Shown: piece after piece, positions 8,305 through 16,364 of the stretch
Numbering within the stretch: position 1 is the first letter of the stretch
Layout: each line of letters begins with the position of its first letter
Assembly (NCBI GenBank): GCA_021805805.1
Contig: JAJZEB010000013.1
Coordinates: forward strand, 1-49,116
From: Pseudomonadota bacterium
GTDB taxonomy: Bacteria > Pseudomonadota > Gammaproteobacteria > Burkholderiales > Burkholderiaceae_C
Direction: 5' to 3'
Length of the DNA: 49,116 nucleotides
The notes under the pieces: generated by a model
Told to the model about the DNA's origin: nothing
Database searches by the model: none
Seen by the model: the letters and a program-made list of their open reading frames with translations, nothing else
Position numbers and translations under genes: made by a program

Positions 8305-9105
8305 CTTCAGGCGTGGGTCGACGGCGTCGGCGTGCTCGGTCCCGGTCTGCCCGACTGGAGCGCCACGCGCGCCGTGCTGCGCGGCGAATCGCCCTATGCG
8401 CCGGCAGCCACGGTGCTCCCGGTCGCTGCCGCGCTTCCGGCGGCCGAACGGCGGCGTGCGTCGTCGGTGGTTCGCCTGTGCCTGGCCAGCGGCCTGGAGG
8501 CGGTGAACGCCTGCGGGCTTCCTGCCGACACGCTGCCCACCGTGTTCGCGTCGTCAGGCGGCGACAACGCCAACTGCCATGCGATCTGCGAAGCGCTGGC
8601 GTCGGCCGACCGCCTGCTGTCGCCGACGCGTTTCCACAATTCGGTGCACAACGCAGCGTCAGGCTACTGGGGCATCGCCACCGGCGCGAGGACCGCGTCG
8701 GCGGTGATCGGCGCCCACGACGCCAGCGTTGCCGCCGGTCTGCTGGAAGCGCTGGCCAGCCTCGCGTCCGAGCCGCGCCCGCTGCTGCTGCTGGTCTACG
8801 ACACCGCGTATCCGCAACCCTTGCATCGCGTGCGACCGACCGCCGACAGCTTCGCCGCGGCGCTGGTGCTGAGCCCGCAGCGCGGCGTGCACAGCATCGG
8901 CGCGATCACGCTCGACGCGCGCGCGCCGTGGACCGACGCTGCGCCGAGCGCAGTCGCGCATGCGGGACTCGAAACGCTGCGACGCAACATCCCGGCCGCC
9001 CGCGTGCTGCCGCTGCTGCACGCGCTGGCGACGCACGCCGAAGCCTCGCTGGCGCTCGACCACGGCACGTCCCGGCGCCTGGCGCTGCGCGTGACGCAGC
9101 GCTGA
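8296..9105 (+). CDS. Ketosynthase-like chain-length factor (ApeC-like)
   Basis: This 269-residue protein matches the short N-terminal ketosynthase family (Pfam Ketoacyl-synt_2) found in aryl-polyene clusters. The segment TRFHNSVHNAASGYW near residues 115-130 is typical. The catalytic cysteine expected in a true ketosynthase is absent, so it is more likely the non-catalytic partner that sets chain length with the preceding enzyme. Its ATG overlaps the ketosynthase stop (ATGA). The start region is duplicated 77 bases upstream by the repeat insertion, but the downstream ATG at 8296 is the one that opens the intact frame. Confidence 0.82.
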   Translation: MSALQAWVDGVGVLGPGLPDWSATRAVLRGESPYAPAATVLPVAAALPAAERRRASSVVRLCLASGLEAVNACGLPADTLPTVFASSGGDNANCHAICEALASADRLLSPTRFHNSVHNAASGYWGIATGARTASAVIGAHDASVAAGLLEALASLASEPRPLLLLVYDTAYPQPLHRVRPTADSFAAALVLSPQRGVHSIGAITLDARAPWTDAAPSAVAHAGLETLRRNIPAARVLPLLHALATHAEASLALDHGTSRRLALRVTQR

Positions 9106-9109
9106 GACC

Positions 9110-9580
9110 ATGGCCCCGCAACGCGCGCTCGACCACGGCTGGATCGCCGCGCACGTTCCGCACCACGGCAGCATGTGCCTGCTCGACGCAGTCGTCGAGT
9201 GGGACGCGGACAGTGCGTCGTGCCGTGCGACCAGTCACCGCGATGCACGCAACCCGCTGCGCCTGGGCGACCGCCTGGGCGTGGCCTGCGGGGTCGAATA
9301 CGCGGCGCAGGCCATGGCCGTGCATGGCGCGCTGTGCGCCGCGCACGCTGCGCCGCGTGCCGGCATGCTGGTCAGCGCGCGCGCGGTGCGCTGGCACGTC
9401 GAGCGCCTCGACGACATCGCCGACGACCTGCTGGTGCACGTCGTGCGGCTGCACGGCGACGACACCGCGCTGCACTACGCATTCAGCGTACGCGCCGGAA
9501 CGCGCGCGCTGCTCGATGGCCAGGCCATGGTGCTGTGCGCGCCCGACCAACCCCGCGCAGCGAAGGCTCCGGCACCATGA
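9110..9580 (+). CDS. Hotdog dehydratase (ApeP-like)
   Basis: This 156-residue hotdog-fold protein has the N-terminal motif VPHHGSMCLLD characteristic of the ApeP group of 3-hydroxyacyl-ACP dehydratases. It is expected to act with the smaller dehydratase encoded at 1966. It begins four bases after the chain-length factor and ends in an ATGA overlap with the ketoreductase, so it is co-translated with both. The C-terminal tail is proline/alanine-rich and probably disordered. Confidence 0.82.
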   Translation: MAPQRALDHGWIAAHVPHHGSMCLLDAVVEWDADSASCRATSHRDARNPLRLGDRLGVACGVEYAAQAMAVHGALCAAHAAPRAGMLVSARAVRWHVERLDDIADDLLVHVVRLHGDDTALHYAFSVRAGTRALLDGQAMVLCAPDQPRAAKAPAP

Positions 9581-10311
9581 AACCATCGCCCCCCCGCCGC
9601 GCCCTCGTCACCGGGGGCAGCGGAGAAATCGGCGCCGCGATCTGCCGCCGCCTGGCCGCCGACGGCCTCCACGTGCTGGTGCACGCCAACCGCGGAATCG
9701 ACCGCGCGCAGCTGCTGGCTGCCGAACTGCGCGCCGGCGGTGCGCGCGCTGACGCGGTCGCGTTCGACGTCACCGACGCCGACGCCAGCGCAGCCGCGCT
9801 GTCCGCCATCGTCGACGCCGGCCCGATCCAGGTGCTGGTGAACAACGCCGGCGTGCACGACGACGCCGTTTTCCCCGGCATGCGCCGCGCACAATGGCAG
9901 CGCGTGGTCGACGTCAACCTGAACGGCTTCTACAACGTCACTCAGCCGTTGATGCTGCCGATGATCCGCTGCCGCTGGGGGCGGGTGATCAACATCACCT
10001 CGGTGGCGGCGATCGCCGGCAACCGCGGTCAGGTCAACTACGCCGCGGCCAAGGGCGCGCTGCACGCGGCCACCCGCGCGCTGTCGCTGGAGGTCGCCAG
10101 CCGCGGCGTCACGGTCAACGCGGTCGCGCCGGGAATCATCGGCAGCGCGATGGGAGCGACGCGTTTCGACGCGCAGACCGTCGCCGCGATGGTGCCGATG
10201 CGCCGCGCCGGCCGAGCCGACGAAGTCGCCGCGCTGGTCGGCTTCCTGGCCTCGGACGACGCCGGCTACATCAGCGGCCAGGTCATCTCGATCAACGGCG
10301 GCATGATCTGA
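9577..10311 (+). CDS. 3-oxoacyl-ACP reductase (FabG-type SDR, ApeQ-like)
   Basis: This 244-residue short-chain dehydrogenase has the nucleotide-binding TGGSGEIG near residue 12, the NNAG motif near residue 89, the catalytic serine in NITSVAA, and YAAAK with the tyrosine and lysine. The C-terminal SGQVISINGGM is typical of FabG. It reduces 3-ketoacyl-ACP with NADPH during polyene extension. It is the last gene of the forward operon and converges on the MipA gene, with 47 bases between them and no obvious terminator. Confidence 0.92.
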   Translation: MKPSPPRRALVTGGSGEIGAAICRRLAADGLHVLVHANRGIDRAQLLAAELRAGGARADAVAFDVTDADASAAALSAIVDAGPIQVLVNNAGVHDDAVFPGMRRAQWQRVVDVNLNGFYNVTQPLMLPMIRCRWGRVINITSVAAIAGNRGQVNYAAAKGALHAATRALSLEVASRGVTVNAVAPGIIGSAMGATRFDAQTVAAMVPMRRAGRADEVAALVGFLASDDAGYISGQVISINGGMI

Positions 10312-10358
10312 GCGTGCCGTCCGGAACGCGTGCCGTGGCCCGCGCACGATGCATTTGC

Positions 10359-11195
10359 TCAGTCGTCCGCGCCGCTGTCGACCGTCCGCGTCGAGTGGTC
10401 GAAGACCCAGGCGAAACCGACTCCGAACGACCACGCCGTGTGCCGTTGCAGCAGCGGACTGTCGGCGAAGCTGGCGCCGCCGAGCAGATCGCAGCGGACG
10501 AACGCTCCGACCCAGTAGTGCGCGAATCGGCGGCTCAGCGCAGTGGTCAGCGCGCTGCCGGCGTAACCGCCCGAGGCCGCGTAGGCCGGCCGCGACGCGG
10601 TCGCGTCGGCAGCCGCAACGCCGTAGTCGTGCTGCGCGTAGCGGCGGTCGACGAACATCGGCCCACCTTGCAGCCCGAGTTTCCAGCCGCGCAGCGCGCC
10701 GGTTTCGCGCATGTCCAGGTTCAGCACCGGCGTGGCCAGCCAGCCGACGTTGTGCGGGTTCCGCTCGACCGTGAACGCGCTGCGCAACGGCAGGCGCAGA
10801 TCGACGCGCGCGCGCGCGCCGCGCCACAGGCGCAACTGCAGCGACGGGCCGAACTCGACGGTCGGTCGCAGGTCGGCCATGCCATGGCGCGCGCCGTCGC
10901 TGGAACTGTTGACCGGCGGCGACGCACCGAGGCTGAGCCGGCCGCTCCAGCGTGAGGTCTCGAACACCCGCGCCTGCACGCCGTCGCGACCGGCGTGCAG
11001 GATCGGCCCGCGGTAGATCACGTACGGCACCGGCAGCAGATGGTTCTGCCGCTGCGCGGCTCCCGGATAGTCCGGGTAGCTGAGCACTCCTGCGCCGATA
11101 CCCAGTTCCCACAACGGACGCTGCGCCGCGGCGGCCACGCGCGCCGGCAGCACCGTCGCGACGGCCAGCAGCACGACGGGGCCGGCGCGGCGCAT
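10359..11195 (-). CDS. MipA/OmpV-family outer membrane protein
   Basis: This 278-residue protein has a signal peptide (residues 1 to about 22, ending AAAA) followed by a beta-rich sequence. It has the family opening WELGIGAG..YPDYPGA and ends in a membrane strand. MipA/OmpV proteins are outer-membrane scaffolding or barrel proteins. It is the last gene of the minus-strand pigment operon and starts inside the stop of the FabZ-like gene (ATGA), so it is firmly tied to pigment synthesis. It could anchor or receive the polyene at the outer membrane; that role is inference. Confidence 0.85.
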   Translation of the reverse strand: MRRAGPVVLLAVATVLPARVAAAAQRPLWELGIGAGVLSYPDYPGAAQRQNHLLPVPYVIYRGPILHAGRDGVQARVFETSRWSGRLSLGASPPVNSSSDGARHGMADLRPTVEFGPSLQLRLWRGARARVDLRLPLRSAFTVERNPHNVGWLATPVLNLDMRETGALRGWKLGLQGGPMFVDRRYAQHDYGVAAADATASRPAYAASGGYAGSALTTALSRRFAHYWVGAFVRCDLLGGASFADSPLLQRHTAWSFGVGFAWVFDHSTRTVDSGADD

Positions 11196-11731
11196 CAGCA
11201 CGCCGTGCCGAGCGGATCGTCGCCGCGGCCTGCGGCCAGGCTGGCGGCCAGCGCCGAGCGCGCGGCGCTGACGATCATGATCTCGACTTGCGCGACCTCG
11301 CGCGCATCGATGCGCAACTGCGCGGCGACGGTGGCCGCGGCTTCCGACATGCGGCGCGTGCGCGCCTCGATGCACACGATCTCGCCCGGGCGCACCGGCC
11401 GGCGGAAGCTGCATTTGCGGATTCCGCCGAGCAGGCCGACTCCGTCGGCGCCGAGCGCGCGGCTGCGCGGGTCGGCGACCAGCATGCCTGCGCCTGCCAG
11501 TTGCGCGACGGCCTCGACCAGCAGCACGCCGGGAACCAGCGCCAGGCCGGGGAAATGACCCTGCAGCAGCGCCAGCGAAGGATCCCAGCAGGCCTCTCCG
11601 ATGAAATGGTCGTGGGCCACGACGTGCAGCGCGCGCACGCACAGGATATCGCCGCGGTGCGGCAGCACGCGCTCGATCGCTGCGCGGTCGAGGATGCGGG
11701 CCACCTCGGGTGCCGTGGCGGCGCCGGTCAT
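11195..11731 (-). CDS. FabZ-type (3R)-hydroxyacyl-ACP dehydratase
   Basis: This 178-residue hotdog protein resembles FabZ. PHRGDIL lies near residue 24, GHFPGLALVPG carries the catalytic histidine at about 59, and LLVEAVAQLAG has the glutamate at about 73. It is the third dehydratase of the locus, after those at 1966 and 9110, and belongs to the minus-strand operon together with an ACP and a ketosynthase. It may serve a separate saturated or hydroxylated chain. The stop overlaps the MipA start and the start overlaps the PAP2 stop. Confidence 0.87.
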   Translation of the reverse strand: MTGAATAPEVARILDRAAIERVLPHRGDILCVRALHVVAHDHFIGEACWDPSLALLQGHFPGLALVPGVLLVEAVAQLAGAGMLVADPRSRALGADGVGLLGGIRKCSFRRPVRPGEIVCIEARTRRMSEAAATVAAQLRIDAREVAQVEIMIVSAARSALAASLAAGRGDDPLGTAC

Positions 11732-12366
11732 GCCGCGTCACCCGCGATGCGGCCGCGCGGCCGCGTCAGCCACGCGCTGGCGCCGCCGAGCAGTGCACCG
11801 GCGGCGACATCGACCGCGACGTGCTGGCGCACGGCAATGGTCGAATAGACGATCGCCGCACACCACAGCCAGTTCAGCCAGCGCAGCAGCGCCGGCGCGG
11901 CGAGTTCGCCGAGCAGCCGATGCAGCCAGTAGCCGGCGAACACGGCGCAGGCCACGTGCAGCGACGGGCACGCGTTGCCCGCGCTGTCGGTGCGCTTGAG
12001 CCACGCCACCGCCGGGTGCAGCGCCCAATCCTGGTGCGTCGGCGGCAGCGCGCTGGGCCACAGCGCGAACACGGCCAGCCCGAGCAGGCAGGGCACGGCG
12101 ATGCGCAAACCGAAGGCGACGATGTCGCGCCGCCGCTGCATCAGCGCCACCGGCAGCGAGACGTACAACCACAACGATAGATAGATCGGCAGCGCCCAAG
12201 GCTCGAATGCGATCCAGCGATCGATTGGCGTCAGCGGCATGACCGTCACCGCGCCGCTCGGATGGCGCAGCAACCGGAAATAGGCGATGAAGAACACCCA
12301 GGTGTACGCAGTCGTTCCAAGCGCCTTGAACCAGAAATGGCGCAGCACCCGGCGCGCGCCGATCAT
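11728..12366 (-). CDS. PAP2-family membrane phosphatase
   Basis: This 212-residue polytopic membrane protein is a PAP2-type phosphatase or phosphotransferase. PSLHVACAVFAGYW carries the second catalytic motif (SxxH type) and RQHVAVDVAAG carries the third (HxxxD). Five or six hydrophobic helices can be seen. It would dephosphorylate a lipid (poly)phosphate or transfer a head group at the membrane. It sits between the ketosynthase (ATGA overlap) and the FabZ-like gene, suggesting a role in forming the lipid anchor of the product. The first PAP2 motif is not obvious. Confidence 0.82.
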   Translation of the reverse strand: MIGARRVLRHFWFKALGTTAYTWVFFIAYFRLLRHPSGAVTVMPLTPIDRWIAFEPWALPIYLSLWLYVSLPVALMQRRRDIVAFGLRIAVPCLLGLAVFALWPSALPPTHQDWALHPAVAWLKRTDSAGNACPSLHVACAVFAGYWLHRLLGELAAPALLRWLNWLWCAAIVYSTIAVRQHVAVDVAAGALLGGASAWLTRPRGRIAGDAA

Positions 12367-13634
12367 CGTGTCAGCTCCGGCGCGCGGCGCGCGACCAGCA
12401 CCGCGTTGCTGCCACCGAACGCGAACGCATTGGACATCACCGCGTCGACGCGGCAACCGCGGCGAGCCTGCAGCGGCACGTAATCGAGATGACAGTGCGG
12501 ATCCGGATGCTCGAGATGCGCGGTCGGCGGCAGCACGCCGTGGCGCATGGCCAGGATCGCCAGCAGCAGCTCGAGCGCGCCGCTGGCGCCGATCAGGTGC
12601 CCGTGCACGGCCTTGGTCGAACTCACCGCAAGCCGCTGTGCGTCGTCGCCGAACACCTCGACGATCGAGCGCGTCTCGACCACGTCGCCGGCCTCGGTCG
12701 CAGTGCCGTGTGCGTTCAGATAGCCGATGTCCCGCGGCAGCAGTCCGGAGTCGTCCAGCGCCTGGCGCATCGCCGCCACCTGGCCTGCGGTGTCGGGCAG
12801 AGTCAGGTGGGTGGCATCGTTGCTGGCGCCGAAACCTGCCAGCTCGGCGTGCGCGGCAGCGCCGCGCCGGCGCGCGCGTTGCGCGCTCTCCAGCACCAGC
12901 GCGGCGGCGCCCTCGCCGATGACGAAACCACTGCGGTCGGCAGCGAACGGCCTGCAACTCGTCGCCGGGTCGGCTGCCACCGGACGCGCCATGACGCGCA
13001 ACGCGTTCCAGGCGACCATTGCGCCGCCGGTCAGCATGGCTTCGGTGCCGACGACCAGCGCGGCGTCGAGCCAACCGCCGCGAATCGCGCGCAGCGCTTC
13101 GCCGGCAGCCAGCGCCGACGACGCACACGCCACCGAGCAGGTGTTGCCGACGCCGCGCAGACGGTAGCGGATCGACAGCTCGGCCATCGCCGCATTGGCC
13201 ATCATGCGCGGAACCAGCAGCGGATGCACGACGGTCGCGCTTCTCCGCTCGCGTTCGCTGCCGAGCAGTGCGCGGTGATAACGCGTATACACCTGCTCGA
13301 TGGTCGTGGCCCCGGCGGAACCGATTCCGACGAACACGCCGAAGCGCTCACCGTCGGCGTTGTCCGCGTGCAAGCCGGCGTCGGCCATCGCTTCGCCGGC
13401 AGCGACCAGCGCGAACTGGGTCGCGCGATCGAGCGCCGCGTCGCGCCTCTGCAACAGTTCGTGCGGCTGCGCCGCTGCCGGAGCGACCAGCAAGTCGGCA
13501 AGCCCGGCGACCAGCGCGTCGGGCGCGCGCCGCACGCCGCTGCGCGCTGCCGCCGCGGCGTCGAAATTGGCCTCGCTGCCGACGCCCAGCGGCGAGATGG
13601 CACCGAGCCCTGTGACCAGGACGCGGGTGTTCAC
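12363..13634 (-). CDS. Beta-ketoacyl-ACP synthase II type (second ketosynthase)
   Basis: This 423-residue condensing enzyme has a complete active site: cysteine at about residue 170 (CSVACASSA), NAHGTATEAGD, VHGHLIGASG and SNAFAFGGSN. It starts at a GTG at 13634 that forms a GTGA overlap with the stop of the ACP gene. It may condense onto the second ACP and could correspond to ApeR, the additional ketosynthase of characterised aryl-polyene pathways, or it may start a separate fatty-acyl chain. Its division of labour with the enzyme at 7010 cannot be resolved from sequence. Confidence 0.88.
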   Translation of the reverse strand: MNTRVLVTGLGAISPLGVGSEANFDAAAAARSGVRRAPDALVAGLADLLVAPAAAQPHELLQRRDAALDRATQFALVAAGEAMADAGLHADNADGERFGVFVGIGSAGATTIEQVYTRYHRALLGSERERRSATVVHPLLVPRMMANAAMAELSIRYRLRGVGNTCSVACASSALAAGEALRAIRGGWLDAALVVGTEAMLTGGAMVAWNALRVMARPVAADPATSCRPFAADRSGFVIGEGAAALVLESAQRARRRGAAAHAELAGFGASNDATHLTLPDTAGQVAAMRQALDDSGLLPRDIGYLNAHGTATEAGDVVETRSIVEVFGDDAQRLAVSSTKAVHGHLIGASGALELLLAILAMRHGVLPPTAHLEHPDPHCHLDYVPLQARRGCRVDAVMSNAFAFGGSNAVLVARRAPELTR

Positions 13635-13912
13635 GAGGCGGCTTCGGTGTCCTGCAGCACAGGCAGCTCGCCACCGTGGTGGGCGCGCACCTCGTCCTCG
13701 ATGGCGTGCACCATCTCGGCGAATGTCATATGCTGAAAACGCAACGGATCGGACAGCTGGAAACCGAAGCGCTCCTCGATGTCGAACAGCATTTCGACCA
13801 GGCCGAGTGAATCGAGGCCGAGGTCGGCCACGCGCAGCAGCGGGTCGTCGAATTTGGCCGGATCGACCCCGGCGCCGTCGATGAGGCCGGTCTTGATCAA
13901 TGGTTCCAGCAT
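13631..13912 (-). CDS. Second acyl carrier protein (ApeF-like)
   Basis: This 93-residue ACP has the motif LGLDSLGLVE, with the phosphopantetheine serine at about residue 35. It is the first gene of the minus-strand operon and overlaps the ketosynthase gene by four bases. Its C-terminal tail (HHGGELPVLQ and beyond) is longer than that of housekeeping ACPs. Its promoter lies in the divergent region that carries the six-copy 13-bp repeat. Confidence 0.9.
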   Translation of the reverse strand: MLEPLIKTGLIDGAGVDPAKFDDPLLRVADLGLDSLGLVEMLFDIEERFGFQLSDPLRFQHMTFAEMVHAIEDEVRAHHGGELPVLQDTEAAS

Positions 13913-13950
13913 GGTCTGTCGTTGTTCTGCGTCTGTCCAGGCGCCCGGGC

Positions 13951-14028
13951 GAATCGCGGCGGCGAATCGCGGCGGCAAATCGCGGCGGCAAATCGCGGCG
14001 GCAAATCGCGGCGGCAAATCGCGGCGGC
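13951..14028. repeat. Six tandem copies of a 13-bp repeat in a divergent promoter
   Basis: Six head-to-tail copies of (G/A)AATCGCGGCGGC fill 13,951-14,028. The first two begin with G and the last four with A. A partial seventh copy (AAGTTGG) follows. The block lies 39 bases upstream of the ACP start on the minus strand and about 98 bases upstream of the divergent membrane-protein gene. The unit is not a multiple of three and no frame through it gives a recognisable protein. It is short enough for slippage to change the copy number. Confidence 0.9.
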
Positions 14029-14125
14029 AAGTTGGCCTGCATTCTATGTTGCGCCACGACCACAGCGGCAAACGCGCTACCATCCTGCGCGGCTGAAGCC
14101 GCGGCCGCGCTGCACCCATCATCCG

Positions 14126-14815
14126 ATGATCGAACCCGTTCCGCCAGCACCCGACGCGCGCCGCGCCGCGGCGTGGCGCGCTGCCGCGCGCGCATCGCTG
14201 CTCGGCGCGGCAGCGGCTGTCTACCTGGGCCTGGGCTATGTTGCCGGGGCGTGGCCTCGCCCGCCGCGACTGGCGGTGCTCGTCGGGCTGCTGCCGATGC
14301 TCGCCGTGTTGCTCGGCGTGGCCTGGCGCGCGCGCTGGCGGGTGCCTGCGCTGGCGCTGTGGGCCTTGCTGAGCATGGCGCTGCTGCGGCATCTCGGGCA
14401 GCTGCGCGACCACGCCGCGCTGCTGTATTTCGTGCAGCACGTCGGGGCGATGGCCACGCTGGCGCTGACCTTCGGGGCCACGCTGTGGTCCGGCCACGAA
14501 CGCGCGCTGTGCTCGCGGATCGCGCGGCTGTGCATCGCCGGGGACATCGGCGACGACTACTACCGCTACACCTGGCAGGTGACGCTGGCCTGGACCCTGC
14601 TGTTCATCGTGCTGGGCTGTGCGTCGATCGCGCTGTTCGCGTCCGGGCACATGGCCTGGTGGTCGCTGCTCGCCAACGTGGCCACGCCGCTGCTGGTCGG
14701 CGCGCTGTTCGTGGTCGAGTACGCGGTTCGCGTCCGCGTCCTTCCCGGACGCCCCCACATGGGGATCGCGGCCACCGTGCGCGGCTGGCAGCGCTGGCGC
14801 GCCGGCGCGCGTTGA
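14126..14815 (+). CDS. COG4648-like membrane protein (aryl-polyene cluster)
   Basis: This 229-residue protein has about six hydrophobic segments and an arginine-rich cytoplasmic start. It resembles the COG4648-type membrane proteins that recur in aryl-polyene clusters. FVQHVGAMATLALTFG near residues 108-123 and DDYYRYTWQVTLAW near 148-162 are its most distinctive segments. Its biochemical role is not known. It is the first gene of the rightward operon that runs through an acyltransferase, a glycosyltransferase and a methyltransferase. Confidence 0.75.
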   Translation: MIEPVPPAPDARRAAAWRAAARASLLGAAAAVYLGLGYVAGAWPRPPRLAVLVGLLPMLAVLLGVAWRARWRVPALALWALLSMALLRHLGQLRDHAALLYFVQHVGAMATLALTFGATLWSGHERALCSRIARLCIAGDIGDDYYRYTWQVTLAWTLLFIVLGCASIALFASGHMAWWSLLANVATPLLVGALFVVEYAVRVRVLPGRPHMGIAATVRGWQRWRAGAR

Positions 14816-14830
14816 CGCGCGATACACGCC

Positions 14831-15574
14831 ATGCGCCGGCTGCTGCAGCTGTTGCTGTTCTACCTGATGCTGCTGTGGCTCGGCGCCATGCTGCTGCTGG
14901 GCAACGCCGCGTGCGTGCCGCTGGTGCTGGCTCCGCGACGCTGGCGCGAGCCGCTGCTGCAACGGCTGATCAGCGCGGTGTTCCGCATCTTCCTCGCCGG
15001 CTGCGAGGCCTGCGGACTGATGCGGCTGGATCTGCGCGCGCTCGACGCACTCGACGGCGAGCGCGGCGGCCTGTTGCTGGTGGCCAACCACCCGAGCATG
15101 ATCGACGTGTTCCTGGTCGTGTCGCGGCTGCGCCGGGTGCTGTGCCTGATGAAGGCCAGCGTGGCGGCCAATGCCTTTCTCGCCGTCGGCGCGCGCCTGG
15201 CCGGCTACATTGCGAATCGCAACGGCGTGCAGCTGCTGCGCGAGGCCACGCGCGCGGCGCGCGCCGGCCGGCACCTGCTCATCTTCCCGGAAGGCACGCG
15301 CACCGCGCACGCGCCGCTGGGCCCGCTCAAGCCCGGAGTCGGCCTGATCGCCAAGCGCGCCGGCGTGCCGCTGCAACTGGTGCTTCTGCGCAACAACTCG
15401 GCGTACCTGGCCAAGGGCTGGCCGATCTGGCGACCACCGCGCTTCCCGCTGCACTACCAGGCTCGCCTGGGTCCGCGGTTGCAGGCGTCGGCATCGGTCG
15501 ACGAAACCATGCGCCGGCTGCACGCAGCGCTCGAGCGCGAGCTCGCAGCGTGCGCCGACCCATCCGACGCGTGA
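14831..15574 (+). CDS. PlsC-type 1-acyl-glycerol-phosphate acyltransferase
   Basis: This 247-residue protein has an N-terminal membrane helix (residues 4-28). The acyltransferase motifs are NHPSMID (HX4D, near residue 85) and FPEGTR (near residue 155). It belongs to the lysophospholipid acyltransferase family seen in aryl-polyene clusters, where it probably acylates a glycerol or sugar anchor with a fatty or polyene chain. It begins 15 bases after the membrane-protein gene and ends four bases before the glycosyltransferase. Confidence 0.87.
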   Translation: MRRLLQLLLFYLMLLWLGAMLLLGNAACVPLVLAPRRWREPLLQRLISAVFRIFLAGCEACGLMRLDLRALDALDGERGGLLLVANHPSMIDVFLVVSRLRRVLCLMKASVAANAFLAVGARLAGYIANRNGVQLLREATRAARAGRHLLIFPEGTRTAHAPLGPLKPGVGLIAKRAGVPLQLVLLRNNSAYLAKGWPIWRPPRFPLHYQARLGPRLQASASVDETMRRLHAALERELAACADPSDA

Positions 15575-15578
15575 ATCG

Positions 15579-16337
15579 ATGCAAGCTTCCACGACCCATC
15601 TGGTGCTGATCCCGAGCTACAACCCTGGGCCGCAGCTGTTCGAAACCGTGCGCGCCGCACGCGCGACCTGGAACCCGGTCTGGGTCGTCGTCGACGGCAG
15701 CACCGACGGCACCACGCCTGAGCTGCGCTCCCTCGCCGCGCGCGACGCCGGGTTGCGCGTCCTCGAACTGCCGCGCAACCGCGGCAAGGGCGCCGCAGTG
15801 CTGCACGGCCTGCAGCAGGCGCAGCGCGACGGTTTCACCCATGCACTGTGCATGGACGCCGACGGCCAGCACCCGGCAGCGCTGATCCGTCGCTTCATGC
15901 GCTGCTCGCGCGCGCACCCGGACGCAATGGTGCTCGGCGTGCCGCAGTTCGACGCCAGCGCGCCGGCTTTGCGGGTCAAGGGGCGCCGGGTGTCGAACTG
16001 GTGGGCCAACCTGGAAACGTTGTGGGCCGGAATCGGCGATTCGCTGTACGGTTTTCGCGTCTATCCGATCGCGCAGCTGGTCGCGGTGATGCAGCGCACG
16101 CGCTGGATGCGCCGCTTCGACTTCGACCCCGAAGCCGCGGTTCGGCTGTGCTGGCAGGGAGTCCCGGCGCGCAACTTGCCGGCTCCGGTTCGCTATCTCG
16201 GTGCCGACGAGGGCGGCGTGTCGCATTTCCGCTACCTGCGCGACAACGTGCTGCTGACCTGGATGCATCTGCGCCTGCTCGCCGGCTTCGTGCTGCGCCT
16301 GCCGCGGCTGGCACGGCGGCACGCTGACCGCGCCTGA
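15579..16337 (+). CDS. Family 2 glycosyltransferase
   Basis: This 252-residue GT-A-fold glycosyltransferase has an N-terminal LIPSYNPG, the nucleotide-sugar aspartates VVDGSTDG and MDADGQHP (the DxD-type motif), and a C-terminal hydrophobic helix around residues 222-240 that may bind the membrane. It resembles polyprenyl-phosphate mannosyl/glucosyl transferases and fits transfer of a sugar to a lipid carrier or polyene. It is co-operonic with the acyltransferase before it (four-base gap). Confidence 0.87.
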   Translation: MQASTTHLVLIPSYNPGPQLFETVRAARATWNPVWVVVDGSTDGTTPELRSLAARDAGLRVLELPRNRGKGAAVLHGLQQAQRDGFTHALCMDADGQHPAALIRRFMRCSRAHPDAMVLGVPQFDASAPALRVKGRRVSNWWANLETLWAGIGDSLYGFRVYPIAQLVAVMQRTRWMRRFDFDPEAAVRLCWQGVPARNLPAPVRYLGADEGGVSHFRYLRDNVLLTWMHLRLLAGFVLRLPRLARRHADRA

Positions 16338-16364
16338 ACGCCCGGCCCCACCCGCACGCACCCG

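Noticed and set aside
13951-14028. CRISPR array
   Set aside because: Units are only 13 bp, head to tail, with no spacers and no cas genes. It is a simple tandem repeat.
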